DNA of 64,000 bases from Prevotella sp. (GTDB lineage Bacteria; Bacteroidota; Bacteroidia; Bacteroidales; Bacteroidaceae), in contig JAFUDJ010000033.1 of assembly GCA_017459445.1 (NCBI GenBank), positions 1-64,000 on the forward strand, in the 5' to 3' direction. Both the position numbers and the translations under genes were made by a program. How positions within the stretch are numbered: the stretch's first letter is position 1; each line of letters opens with the position of its first letter. Of the stretch, positions 7,689 through 16,530 are shown in pieces. Below the pieces are notes generated by a model. It saw only the letters and a program-made list of their open reading frames with translations. It had not been told where the DNA came from and ran no database searches.

Positions 7689-8881
7689 CGGCGACTGAAA
7701 AGGTCTTTAATGCCGTCCATATCGAAGGCCAGCGTGAAACGGAGGGTCTGGTCGAGCGGGTTGCTCTTGGCCGTGGAGATGACGTAGCCGACGTCGAGCG
7801 AGAAGACACTCATGCGGAAGCCGCCACCGACGGTGAAGTACTTACGGTTACCCTTCGACTCCGACTCATGGTGATAACCGGCACGCAGCGTGAACTGGTC
7901 GTGATAGGTGTATTCAGCACCCACGCTCCACTGTACCTCCTCCAGCTCTTCCTTGAAACCGCCGGGGGCATCGCCGAAACTCTTGAAGATACCACTGATG
8001 GAGCTGACGTCGCTATACTCCTCGATGACACGGGCCTGATAGGCTTCTGCCGACTCGCCATCCTCCTGTTTTGGCACGGTAGGCACCAACAGCTTGTTAG
8101 CATCGGCGGCAATGGTGAAGCGGTTGTACTCATCAATAGGCACCATCAGCGAGGCACCCAGGCGCAGGTTGGCGGGCAGGAACTGCGAGCGGTCGTCGCC
8201 GTAGTACTTAATCTTAGAACCGACATTCGAGATGTTCAAACCCAGTCCTAACTGGCACTCGCGCTGGCCGATGTTGATATAGTTGTTGTAGTAGCAGGCT
8301 ATATCAGCAGCAAAGGCAGACGCCGGCGAGGCATCCTCGGTATAGTCGTAGCGCAGGTCGCTATATATCCAGCGCAGGGCGGCAGCGATGGAGAACGTCT
8401 CGCTGAGCATCAGCGAGGCACCCACGTCGACCGACATCTCATAGGGCTTGACGGTCATGGCGTTCTCGTCGAGCGACGTCATCACCTCACCAAGCGAGAA
8501 ATAGCGCAGCGAACCGCTGACGGCAGCATACTCGCCGATGCGGTAATAGCCAGCCACGTATGCCAGGTCGATGTCGTTGACCAGTTTGCGCAGCCACGGC
8601 GTATAGTTCAGCGCCAAGCCGGCACGACTGATACAGAACGGATATTTGGCGGGGTTCCAGTACTGTGAGTTGACGTCAGGGTCGGTAGCCACGCCGACGT
8701 CGCCCATACCGGCGGCACGGGCATCAGGCGCTATGGTCTGCGAAATGACAGCATGCTCAACGGGGTTGAACTGGCTCTTCGTGTCCTGAGCAGAGACTGC
8801 TAAAGGTAACAAGGTGAAAAGGTAAAAAGGCAAAGCCATTCTTACCCAACCCGCAACCTTATCATTAATAATCTTCTTCAT
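7685..8881 (-). CDS. porV: T9SS outer-membrane protein PorV (LptO-like)
   Basis: Outer-membrane beta-barrel of the FadL type that works with PorU in the attachment complex of the type IX secretion system, shuttling cargo to the sortase. The 398-residue protein has a signal peptide ending in AVSAQ and the characteristic N-terminal segment ARAAGMGDVGVAT followed by NPAK. The order porU then porV is the classical one. The hydrophobic core of its signal peptide (FTLLPL region) is encoded by four perfect octamers at 8803-8834, the same kind of repeat found in the gpmI leader. A shorter start at the internal Met before ALPF is possible. Confidence 0.92.
   Translation of the reverse strand: MKKIINDKVAGWVRMALPFYLFTLLPLAVSAQDTKSQFNPVEHAVISQTIAPDARAAGMGDVGVATDPDVNSQYWNPAKYPFCISRAGLALNYTPWLRKLVNDIDLAYVAGYYRIGEYAAVSGSLRYFSLGEVMTSLDENAMTVKPYEMSVDVGASLMLSETFSIAAALRWIYSDLRYDYTEDASPASAFAADIACYYNNYINIGQRECQLGLGLNISNVGSKIKYYGDDRSQFLPANLRLGASLMVPIDEYNRFTIAADANKLLVPTVPKQEDGESAEAYQARVIEEYSDVSSISGIFKSFGDAPGGFKEELEEVQWSVGAEYTYHDQFTLRAGYHHESESKGNRKYFTVGGGFRMSVFSLDVGYVISTAKSNPLDQTLRFTLAFDMDGIKDLFSRR
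8803..8834 (-). repeat. Octamer array inside the porV signal sequence
   Basis: On the plus strand four units aaggtaac, aaggtgaa, aaggtaaa, aaggcaaa follow without slip. Because 8 is not a multiple of 3, gain or loss of a single unit would shift the porV reading frame. Confidence 0.75.
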
Positions 8882-8935
8882 ATTCTGATATATGTTTACT
8901 TTTCTTTTCCTTTATCTTTACTGTTCCACCTTCCA

Positions 8936-11900
8936 TCATCGCCTCAGCACAATAAGCTTCTTAGCCTTCGAGGCATAGCTGCTGCCGTCGCTGCTGATGC
9001 TGAGACGGTAGAGATAGAGGCCCGTCTGCAACTGGCGGCCACCGTCGACGGTGAGGTCCCAGTCAATCTTATACGTATTGTCCGAGGTCACGCCGCTCTC
9101 CGTATGCGACCAGAGCTGGCGGCCAGCGGTGTCGAACACCTCCAGCTTGACATCCATGTTGGCACCGATGCGGTCGTGGATGATGCGGAACGACGTGGTG
9201 GTACGGGCCGGATTCGGCGAGCACTCGACATTGATGAACACGGGTTCGAGGCCCTTCACGACGTTGAATGTCAGCTCACGCGTTGACGAATTGTTAAGGA
9301 CATCCCAGGCGCGGAACAGCAGTTTATGCTCTCCGTACGACAATTCTGGCAGGGTATAGCCTAACGTGCCTTTGGTATAGCTGCCGAAGTCGAACTGGAA
9401 GTAGTCGTTCAGCTGATAGGTCTTCGTCATGCTGCCGTCGATGATAATCTGCAAGTCATGGCCAATGCCGCTGCCGGAGGCGTTGATGCCGTCTTCATCG
9501 GTGATTTCGGCCACGAAATAGGGCGTCGTATTGACATTGTCGCCATTGTTGAAGGTCGGCGAGTTAAGATAGCAATAGATGTCGGGGCCCACTGAGGGAC
9601 GGCCCTGCTCGTCGGTGCCGTTGAGCACCAGCTGGTCGCAGATGCCATTGGCCATCACCGTCTTGCCGTTGTTGACGGCAAAGAGATTGATAAGGGCGCT
9701 CTGGTCGGAGTACTTGATGTCCATGGGCACGGCGAAGGAGAAAGAGAATTCGCCCTTCTCCACCGTATTGCTGCCGCTGAACACTGTGCTGGGACGGTCG
9801 TAGTAGACGAAAGCCTCCTCGGCCTCCGAGATGTTGTTCTGCTTACAGGTAATCTTCTCGCGGATGTCGCGCACCGTAGCCGTAACCACGCCGTCGAAGC
9901 TGGTGTCGGTCTGGCCGTCGTCGGTCAGCACGCGGCCCGTTATCTTCACCGTGGAGCCGGCCTTCAGCGTAGGCACCGTGCCGCTTGTCAGCGGCATGTC
10001 GTTGATGGTCAGCAGTTCCACGTTGCGTGTCGGCAAGGCCAGGCGCAGAGCCGGGTCGCCCAGTAGCGTATACTGCAGCTTGTTGGCTGAGCGGTCGGTG
10101 CTGTAGATGTCTTTTCCCTTGCTGTCGGTACCGACCTTGACACCCGTCGTTATCAGCTCGTTCTTTGTCAGTCGCACGGCTTCGCCAATCGGGACGGGGC
10201 GCCCCTCACCATCGGGAGTAAGCACATGCCGCGTAAAGGCAAGGTTCATGACACGGTTCATGTTCTGGTACACCGTGCGCGTCGTTCCATAGAAGGCTAT
10301 GGCACCGCCCTTCTTGTTGAAGAAGGCACCTTCGCCGATGGTCTCCTCCTGTCCGTCGAACGGCATGATGTCGCACGATGCCGTCATCCACAGAGGCAGC
10401 CGCATGGAGGTAGGCTCCTCGAAATCGGAGATGAACAGCACGTTCTCATGGGAGATGACGTCGAAGCGGCCATGGCCGGAATAGTTCATCATCAGGGCGC
10501 CCTGCTGCATCTGCTGCTTGATGAGGCGCGTCACATCGGGATAGGAGTGCCCCGTCGCAGAGTTGACCATGGTATAGGCATCCCACATGATGCGCTTCAC
10601 CTGCAGCTTCGGGAACAGCTGCTCCACCTGGACGGCCACCGAGTCGGCATCGTCCATGTGTGCGTTCTCATTGCCGTCGTCGCCCATGAAGCATATCATG
10701 TTCTGCCAGGCACCGGCCTCGCTGTTGCTGATATAGCTTTCTATCTTGTCGACGGCAATGGTGGCTTCTTCAGCAGTACGTGCAGGAATACGTCCCACGG
10801 CAACGTCGGCCTGGTCGTAGAACATGCGTCCGCCCTCGCCGTCGTCGAGCATGACGAAGAAGTCGTCGGACACGTAGCAATCGGTCTCGCTATACGAGTT
10901 CTCACTTTCGTAGCACAGCAGGAAGTCGTCGGGCGAACAGCTCTTCCAGTCGGAGAGCACCATGCGGTTGTCCCATGCCCCGTCGCCTAACAGCAGCAGG
11001 TACTTGGGCATGTCGGCCTCCGTCTCGGCGCGGTCGTAGAGCATTTTCAGATAGCGGCGGTAGGCATTGGCGTCGGGCGTGCCGCTGGAGAACTCGTTGA
11101 ACAGCTCGTCGGCAGGCACTATCTGCACCCGCAGGCCGTCGCGAGAGGTGTGCAGGGCCTTCAGACGCTCTGCCTGTGCCCGCAGCTTCTGCGACATAGG
11201 TATGATGATAACCATGTCGGCTGCCGTGGCAGCGTGGTGGTTCTGGTTCGTGATGCGGTAGACGTACTCCGGCACGGGATAGCTCTGGCTAAGGTCGGGA
11301 GCGGGCTTGGGCTGGTTGGAATAGACCGAGATATAGTCCAATCGGACGGTGTAGCTGCTGGCGCCGATGTCCAGCTTCACCTCGTTACTGGCCTGCAGGT
11401 TAGTGACGTTGAAGTTCTTCAGCGCCGTATGCATGGCGTCGTGGCTGTTCTTGTTTTCCGACACGTTGACAGTACCCAACTGGGTGCCGTTCAGGGTGAC
11501 GGTGACCACGGCCGTGCTGGCTGCCGAGACGTTCACCGTCAGGCGTCCCTGCCCCGTAGCGCCGGGCGATGCCAAGGTGTAGGTATAGCTCTTGCCTGCC
11601 TGCAGCTGGGTCTCGTCATAAAGGTTGCGGCCGCCGTGGAACCAAGCGTAGTTGTCGACCTCGTAGAGCGTGCAGTAGTCGTCGTCAAGGGGATAGCAGC
11701 TGTCAAGGAATGCCTCGCGGTCAAGGGTGGCCGGAGCCTGGTCGTCCTCGGTGAGGAAGTAATAGCCATAGTTAGAATAAGGATTACGCACACGCGTATG
11801 GCTCTCATTCCAGGTGACGGGGCCGATGCCATAGAAGAGCTTCCTGCCGTCAACGTTATAGGTGGGCACCTCCTTCAGGTCGTCGGTAGCCGCGAGATAG

Positions 11901-12550
11901 GCACCGTCGATGGTCTCCGGCTGCAAACCGCCGCCATAGCCGTAGAGTTTGACCTTGCTAAGGTCGGAGAAACCGGCGCGGCGCACCAGGTCGCTCGTCA
12001 GCTGATAGATACCCGTGGCGGGAATACGTATCTTTGCCCATGAGCCGGTGCTGAGCACGGAGTTTTCGGCATAGCGGTCGGAAGCGGCGGCGGCACGGCG
12101 CTGAGCCTGCACACGCAGCAGGCGCTTCGACAGGCTGCTGCCTTTCACCTTCAGCATGAAGCTGACCAGCTTCTGGTACTTGCCGTCGCGATAGACCAAG
12201 GGCACGAACGACACATGCAGCCGTCCCTGCTTCCTGGACACGCTGATGTCCTGCGCTATGTCGGGCAGCGCCTTCAGCGGCTCGTCGATAATGCTGAGAT
12301 AGCGCTGCACGTCGGCTTCGCTCATGGGGATAAACTCCGGGTACTCGATGGTTACCCGCCAGGTGGAGTCGGCATAGTGGCTGCCTAACTCCTGGGAATA
12401 CGTAAACACGGGCAGCAGCGAGTCTATCCTTACCTGTTCAGCGGTCAGGTTGAAGAACTTCTGCGCGAAAGCAGGCGACAGATGGCTGACGAGAAGCACC
12501 GCCAGCACCCTCGCCATCACGTTCCTATATGTCCTTACATGTATATTCAT
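8936..12550 (-). CDS. porU: T9SS gingipain-type sortase PorU
   Basis: Cell-surface C25-family cysteine peptidase that removes the C-terminal sorting domain of T9SS cargo and links cargo to surface lipid. The protein has 1204 residues from the ATG at 12550 (a GTG lies one codon upstream). It has a signal peptide ending PAFAQ, a long N-terminal beta region, the C25 catalytic domain with His in MNYSGHG (near residue 690) and Cys in TASCD (near 723), and a C-terminal FlgD-like domain ending in a type-A sorting tail. It is followed by porV in the same operon, which supports the call. Both catalytic residues are present, so it should be active. Confidence 0.93.
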   Translation of the reverse strand: MNIHVRTYRNVMARVLAVLLVSHLSPAFAQKFFNLTAEQVRIDSLLPVFTYSQELGSHYADSTWRVTIEYPEFIPMSEADVQRYLSIIDEPLKALPDIAQDISVSRKQGRLHVSFVPLVYRDGKYQKLVSFMLKVKGSSLSKRLLRVQAQRRAAAASDRYAENSVLSTGSWAKIRIPATGIYQLTSDLVRRAGFSDLSKVKLYGYGGGLQPETIDGAYLAATDDLKEVPTYNVDGRKLFYGIGPVTWNESHTRVRNPYSNYGYYFLTEDDQAPATLDREAFLDSCYPLDDDYCTLYEVDNYAWFHGGRNLYDETQLQAGKSYTYTLASPGATGQGRLTVNVSAASTAVVTVTLNGTQLGTVNVSENKNSHDAMHTALKNFNVTNLQASNEVKLDIGASSYTVRLDYISVYSNQPKPAPDLSQSYPVPEYVYRITNQNHHAATAADMVIIIPMSQKLRAQAERLKALHTSRDGLRVQIVPADELFNEFSSGTPDANAYRRYLKMLYDRAETEADMPKYLLLLGDGAWDNRMVLSDWKSCSPDDFLLCYESENSYSETDCYVSDDFFVMLDDGEGGRMFYDQADVAVGRIPARTAEEATIAVDKIESYISNSEAGAWQNMICFMGDDGNENAHMDDADSVAVQVEQLFPKLQVKRIMWDAYTMVNSATGHSYPDVTRLIKQQMQQGALMMNYSGHGRFDVISHENVLFISDFEEPTSMRLPLWMTASCDIMPFDGQEETIGEGAFFNKKGGAIAFYGTTRTVYQNMNRVMNLAFTRHVLTPDGEGRPVPIGEAVRLTKNELITTGVKVGTDSKGKDIYSTDRSANKLQYTLLGDPALRLALPTRNVELLTINDMPLTSGTVPTLKAGSTVKITGRVLTDDGQTDTSFDGVVTATVRDIREKITCKQNNISEAEEAFVYYDRPSTVFSGSNTVEKGEFSFSFAVPMDIKYSDQSALINLFAVNNGKTVMANGICDQLVLNGTDEQGRPSVGPDIYCYLNSPTFNNGDNVNTTPYFVAEITDEDGINASGSGIGHDLQIIIDGSMTKTYQLNDYFQFDFGSYTKGTLGYTLPELSYGEHKLLFRAWDVLNNSSTRELTFNVVKGLEPVFINVECSPNPARTTTSFRIIHDRIGANMDVKLEVFDTAGRQLWSHTESGVTSDNTYKIDWDLTVDGGRQLQTGLYLYRLSISSDGSSYASKAKKLIVLRR

Positions 12551-12565
12551 CACTCGTCGTATATT

Positions 12566-13183
12566 CTACTTACAGTTAAACTCCAATACCTTACGCTCTT
12601 CCAGCCAACCCTCCAGATGGTCGTCAATCTTCACCGGACCGACGCCAGCCGGCGTGCCGGTATAGAGCAGGTCGCCGGTCTTCAGGGTAAAGAACCGGGA
12701 TATATAGCTCACCAGTTCGTCGACCTTGTAGAGCATGTCGCTCGTACAGCCCTCCTGCACCGTCGTGCCGTTGATGTCAAGATGGAAACGGACGGCCTGT
12801 ATGTCGCGTACCATGGCCACGTCCACCCAATCGCCTATCACGGCGGCACCGTCGAAGCCCTTGCACAGCTCCCACGGCAGTCCCTTGCTGCGGGCCTCCC
12901 GCTGGAGGTCGCGCGCCGTAAAGTCTATGCCCACGGTCAGCGCATCATAGTAGCGGTGGGCAAAGCGCGCAGGAATACTCTTACCCAAGCGGCTGATACG
13001 CACCACTATCTCCGTCTCGTAATCCACCTGCTCGCACCAGTCGGGGATGAAAAAAGGCTTGTGATTCTTCAGCAGCGACGAGTCGGCCTTGGTGAAAACG
13101 ACAGGTTCCTCCGGTTTATATAACGTTCCATCCAGCTCTTTATTGTGCTGGATATAATTCATTCCTACTGCAAATATCTTCAT
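12566..13183 (-). CDS. Fumarylacetoacetate hydrolase family protein
   Basis: Cytosolic FAH-fold enzyme of 205 residues, the size of acylpyruvate and oxaloacetate tautomerase-type members. It begins MKIFAVGMNY and contains the metal-binding Glu pair in YETEIVVRI, the fold signature GIDFTARDLQ, and the terminal GTPAGVGPV loop. It is the first gene of the operon leading into porU, porV and ispF, with a TAATTTTG box upstream. The physiological substrate cannot be read from the sequence. Confidence 0.88.
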   Translation of the reverse strand: MKIFAVGMNYIQHNKELDGTLYKPEEPVVFTKADSSLLKNHKPFFIPDWCEQVDYETEIVVRISRLGKSIPARFAHRYYDALTVGIDFTARDLQREARSKGLPWELCKGFDGAAVIGDWVDVAMVRDIQAVRFHLDINGTTVQEGCTSDMLYKVDELVSYISRFFTLKTGDLLYTGTPAGVGPVKIDDHLEGWLEERKVLEFNCK

Positions 13184-13202
13184 TCTTTACTGATTAACAG
13201 CA

Positions 13203-13210
13203 CAAAATTA
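13203..13210 (-). promoter_or_regulatory. -7 element of the FAH-porU-porV-ispF operon
   Basis: The reverse complement is TAATTTTG, a match to TAnnTTTG, 19 bases before the FAH gene start. Confidence 0.5.
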
Positions 13211-13296
13211 CGCATTTTATCCGATAGTCAACACAATTAGCGCGGATATTTAACAAATAATCTCATTTTTTTCTTTTGCATTTCCCCCGTTTTTCG

Positions 13297-13304
13297 TACT
13301 TTTG
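13297..13304 (+). promoter_or_regulatory. -7 element directly before a start codon
   Basis: TACTTTTG ends seven bases before the ATG at 13312. With transcription starting a few bases after this box, the mRNA would be leaderless or nearly so. Confidence 0.5.
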
Positions 13305-13311
13305 CAGCATC

Positions 13312-14292
13312 ATGAAACGTGTAACGGTCTTATTTCTCCTCCTCGCAGTGCTCGCCACAGCCTTTGCGCAGCCTGCCGACCCGCGAAGCCTGCGCTTGGC
13401 GGACGTAGCCCTGGAAGGCCCTGTCGACAGCCTGCGCACCCAGCTGACGGCAGCCGGATTCACCGAATGGGGCGGCTCTGCCGACGGCGAGGACTACTAC
13501 TTTCGCGGCAAGTTCTACGGCATCCGCGCCAAGCTCATCGTCAGCGTGTCCAAAGAGACACACCTCGTCACCTCAGCCTACATCACCGTAGGGCCCTATC
13601 GCACGGAAGCCATGCTCAAGAAGAACTTCGACTACTTCCTCTATAAGCTGCAGCAGGAAAACGGCAGCTTCCACCAGCGGGACGGCGCCTATTACTATAT
13701 GGACGACTTCGGCAGCATCAAGCTCTCCATTGCCGACAACGACAACGGCTCGCACGACATCCGCGTGCTGTACTTCCCCGACGGCACCTTCTACAAAGAC
13801 GCAATGACCATGGGCTTCCACGACAAGGTGCAGGAGGTGGTCACCGAGAATGCCGTCGCCGAAGAGGAATTCCTGCGCTTCGCCGCCAACGGACAGCTAG
13901 AAAACCCCGACCTCACCGACCGCCAGTACAACCGCTTCGGCTACCTGATGCAGGCCCGCATGACCGAGCAGGAAGGCTTCAGCACCGTGGAGTATCTCTA
14001 CGACGACCACTACCGCCTCAAGACACGCAAGCTCGTCAACCAGACGGCAGGCATCAGCTACATCCACGAATACACCTACAACGACCAGGGCGAGGTCGTC
14101 GCGCAGAGCCAGAAGGTGTACGACAAGGACAGCGAGTGCATCCTGACCATCAACCTGCGCAACAACTTCCTCACCCGCGACGAGCACGGCAACTGGACCA
14201 GCAACTCCCTGTCACTATCCTATTGGGAAAAGGGGCAACAGAGCCAGCAGACCACCGTCCTGCAAAAACGCACCATCGAATACTGGGAATGA
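13312..14292 (+). CDS. Secreted protein of unknown function
   Basis: I do not recognise the family. The 326-residue protein starts at 13312, where a signal peptide (MKRVTVLFLLLAVLATAFAQ) begins seven bases after a TACTTTTG box; an earlier in-frame ATG at 13276 lies upstream of the promoter. The N-terminal part (about 25-160) alternates short strands and ends in a YFPDGTFYKD segment; the C-terminal part (about 190-320) has YLYDDHYRLKTRKL and similar tyrosine-rich beta stretches reminiscent of YD/RHS-like or wheel-shaped repeat proteins. It is likely periplasmic or surface-exposed. It is monocistronic and followed by a tRNA gene on the opposite strand. Confidence 0.75.
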   Translation: MKRVTVLFLLLAVLATAFAQPADPRSLRLADVALEGPVDSLRTQLTAAGFTEWGGSADGEDYYFRGKFYGIRAKLIVSVSKETHLVTSAYITVGPYRTEAMLKKNFDYFLYKLQQENGSFHQRDGAYYYMDDFGSIKLSIADNDNGSHDIRVLYFPDGTFYKDAMTMGFHDKVQEVVTENAVAEEEFLRFAANGQLENPDLTDRQYNRFGYLMQARMTEQEGFSTVEYLYDDHYRLKTRKLVNQTAGISYIHEYTYNDQGEVVAQSQKVYDKDSECILTINLRNNFLTRDEHGNWTSNSLSLSYWEKGQQSQQTTVLQKRTIEYWE

Positions 14293-14317
14293 TTTTTCCT
14301 TCCTCACACAAAGGAAG

Positions 14318-14389
14318 TACCCCGACCGAGAATCGAACTCGGAACTAAGCTTTAGGAGAGCCTTGTTATATCCATTTAACTATCAGGGC
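14318..14389 (-). tRNA. tRNA-Arg (anticodon CCU)
   Basis: The minus strand folds into a full cloverleaf. The acceptor stem GCCCTGA pairs with TCGGGGT (two G-T wobbles), the D arm is GTTA/TAAC, the anticodon stem AGGCT/AGCTT carries loop CTCCTAA (anticodon CCT), and the T arm has the standard TTCGATTC loop. The discriminator is A and CCA is not encoded. It decodes AGG. Confidence 0.96.
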
Positions 14390-14686
14390 AGTATGACTTA
14401 CCATCTACAGATTTAGCACTTACCATTTTACGGTTTCGCGTGCAAAGGTACGAAATTTATATGAAAAGCGGAAGGGGAATAACGAAAAATTTGCTGCCGC
14501 CATATTTTTTTGTAGCATTTTACACTTTTCCCCGCAATACCCATCCGTGACCACAACCTGCTACGCGAACTCGTCCGCAAGTTCTGTCGTTTTAACGGGC
14601 AAATGATGGGGTGTTTTTTAGGTTTCTATGACAATAAAAGGTAACTTGTTACGTTTTAAAGAACGGAAGAAATATAAACAAAAGAC
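14390..14686. other. Intergenic region with the tRNA promoter
   Basis: At 14443-14450 the minus strand reads TACCTTTG, a promoter for the tRNA. No open frame, hairpin or repeat of note is seen in the rest. The plus-strand part just before 14687 is A-rich, as is common upstream of Bacteroidetes start codons. Confidence 0.6.
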
Positions 14687-15154
14687 ATGGGAAAGCTAAT
14701 CATCAACTCATACGATGAGTTCGCAGCCCATCTGGGCGAGGAGTTAGGAAAGTCGGAGTGGCTGACAATAGACCAGGAGCGCATCAATCTGTTTGCCGAT
14801 GCCACGCTGGACCACCAGTGGATACACGTCGACGTGGAACGCGCCAAGGAGGAGAGCCCCTATAAGTCGACCATTGCCCATGGCTACCTGACGCTGTCGC
14901 TGTTGCCCTATATGTGGGACCAGATTATCGACGTGCGCAACATCAAGATGCTGGTAAACTACGGCATGAACGACATGCGCTTCGGACAGCCCGTGCTGAC
15001 CGGCAGTCGCATACGGCTCGTCACCAAGCTGCACAACATCCAGAACCTGCGCGGCATCTGCAAGTCAGAAATCAAGTTCGCCATAGAGATAGAGGGCCAG
15101 CGCAAGCCGGCCCTTGAAGGCATCGCGGCATTCCTGTACTATTTCAACAGCTGA
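14687..15154 (+). CDS. MaoC-family (R)-specific enoyl hydratase-like protein
   Basis: Hot-dog-fold hydratase of 155 residues, the normal size for single-domain MaoC proteins, which hydrate enoyl-CoA or similar thioesters. The catalytic Asp-His pair is visible in FADATLDHQWIHVD, followed by the conserved AHGYLTLSLLP segment. Its 3' end overlaps the convergent CE7 esterase by 16 bases. No fatty-acid or polyhydroxyalkanoate genes are nearby, so its pathway is unclear. Confidence 0.88.
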   Translation: MGKLIINSYDEFAAHLGEELGKSEWLTIDQERINLFADATLDHQWIHVDVERAKEESPYKSTIAHGYLTLSLLPYMWDQIIDVRNIKMLVNYGMNDMRFGQPVLTGSRIRLVTKLHNIQNLRGICKSEIKFAIEIEGQRKPALEGIAAFLYYFNS

Positions 15155-16452
15155 CTTTTCATCCACGCCATCTGTCCACGGTCGGTGGCGTCGCTTGTCC
15201 AGTGCTCGTTGACGGGTGTCAGCAGGCACTGCTTCTGGCACTGCAGCACGTTCCATACGGCATACGACGTGGTGGGGGGACAGACGTTGTCGTTATACCC
15301 CCACGTCATATACACCGGGGCCTTGATGTGGCGGGCAAAGTTCACGACGTCATAGTAGGGCAGCGTCTTCATGCAGGCTTCCGAATAGGCTCCGCTCTCC
15401 TTCTTGAAATGCGGGTAGCCGCTGGTCAGGCCGACGGCGCCTGCCGCCATGTCGCTCAGTGCGGGATGGTTGGCGACGCAGAGCGTGACACGCGGGTCGA
15501 GGGCAGTGCCGATGAGTGCCAAGGCGCCGCCCTGACTGCCACCCTGCATGATGACGTTACGACCGTCCCACTCTGGCAGCTGCGTCAGCACGTCGATGCA
15601 GCGCACCAGTCCCAGATAGACATGCTTCATGTAATACAGGTCACGGTCCTCCAAGCCCTGCCGCAGGTAGGCATTGCCGTTGTTGTCGAAGGCATGGCGA
15701 ATCTCGGCAAACACCTCTTCGCTGAGCGTGGGATTCAGGCCGTGGATGTCGAGCGCCATGCGGATGAAGCCATTCTCAGGATAGAAGCGGCGCGTGGTGG
15801 CATCGCGGATAGGCTTCACGCCGGCTCCCGGCGGTGTCAGCACCACGGGGCATGAGCCTACCGTGGCACCCTTGGGCATGAGCAGATAGGCATAGAAGGC
15901 ATGGTGCTCGCTGTCGAGCTCTATCTTCAGCCGGTAGGCATCCACCTTGTCGCTCGACATCTCCTTGGCATACTCCTTCGTATACTTCACCGGGAAGGCC
16001 TTGGCAGCCTCCAGCTGCTGCTGCCAGAACGGCCAGAAGTCCTTCGGCTCCTGCGTATAGGGCTGTATTTTGTCGGCGGAGAAGCCTACCTTGACATGGT
16101 GCTCGTAGGTCTTGCCGTCCAGCGTCAGCCGCAGCCGCAGGTCGCGGAAGCACGGCTTCCTGGCCGTCCCCATCTTGATGGTGGCGCGCCCGTTCTTCAG
16201 CTGCACGGTGCCTTTCTGGTCAGCCGGAAGCAGGTCGTTGCCTACCTCCCACTCCACCATGCCGTCGCGCGGTATGCCATACTTATAGAACTGCACGTCG
16301 ACGGTGGCCTGCTGACCCGTCTCGTAGAGCCAGTCGGCATGGTCAGGTACGGTTACCCACAGGTAGTCACTGCGGTAAGGATAGTTCTCAGCGCTTGCCA
16401 TGCCTGCCAGCATGCAGAGCATCAGCAACAATGGTGCACGATAAATCATCAT
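15139..16452 (-). CDS. CE7-family acetyl xylan esterase / cephalosporin-C deacetylase-like
   Basis: Secreted alpha/beta hydrolase of 437 residues that should remove acetyl groups from plant oligosaccharides. The start at 16452 (or 16449) gives a signal peptide ending AGMASA; the longer frame to 16506 is only repeat DNA translated. An N-terminal Ig-like region precedes the hydrolase domain, where the nucleophile is Ser in GGSQGG, the acid is Asp in YNDNVCPP and the base is His in NEHW. Transporter and GH105 genes on the same strand suggest a shared pectin-related role. Substrate is inferred. Confidence 0.87.
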   Translation of the reverse strand: MMIYRAPLLLMLCMLAGMASAENYPYRSDYLWVTVPDHADWLYETGQQATVDVQFYKYGIPRDGMVEWEVGNDLLPADQKGTVQLKNGRATIKMGTARKPCFRDLRLRLTLDGKTYEHHVKVGFSADKIQPYTQEPKDFWPFWQQQLEAAKAFPVKYTKEYAKEMSSDKVDAYRLKIELDSEHHAFYAYLLMPKGATVGSCPVVLTPPGAGVKPIRDATTRRFYPENGFIRMALDIHGLNPTLSEEVFAEIRHAFDNNGNAYLRQGLEDRDLYYMKHVYLGLVRCIDVLTQLPEWDGRNVIMQGGSQGGALALIGTALDPRVTLCVANHPALSDMAAGAVGLTSGYPHFKKESGAYSEACMKTLPYYDVVNFARHIKAPVYMTWGYNDNVCPPTTSYAVWNVLQCQKQCLLTPVNEHWTSDATDRGQMAWMKSQLLK

Positions 16453-16500
16453 ATTGCTAAATCGTAAATCAATAGTAAATAGTAAATCGTTAAATCGTAA
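16453..16500 (-). repeat. 7-8 bp degenerate array in the CE7 esterase leader
   Basis: On the minus strand the motif ATTTA recurs six times at mostly 7-8 base intervals (atttacg-type units) and stops four bases before the ATG. It spans most of the gap to the upstream transporter gene. Confidence 0.65.
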
Positions 16501-16530
16501 ATACATAGAGACTTTAGAAAGTTGGATTCT

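Noticed and set aside
16453..16506. Longer N-terminus of the CE7 esterase
   Set aside because: The extra 18 residues are translated repeat DNA, and a normal signal peptide begins at the Met codons at 16452/16449.
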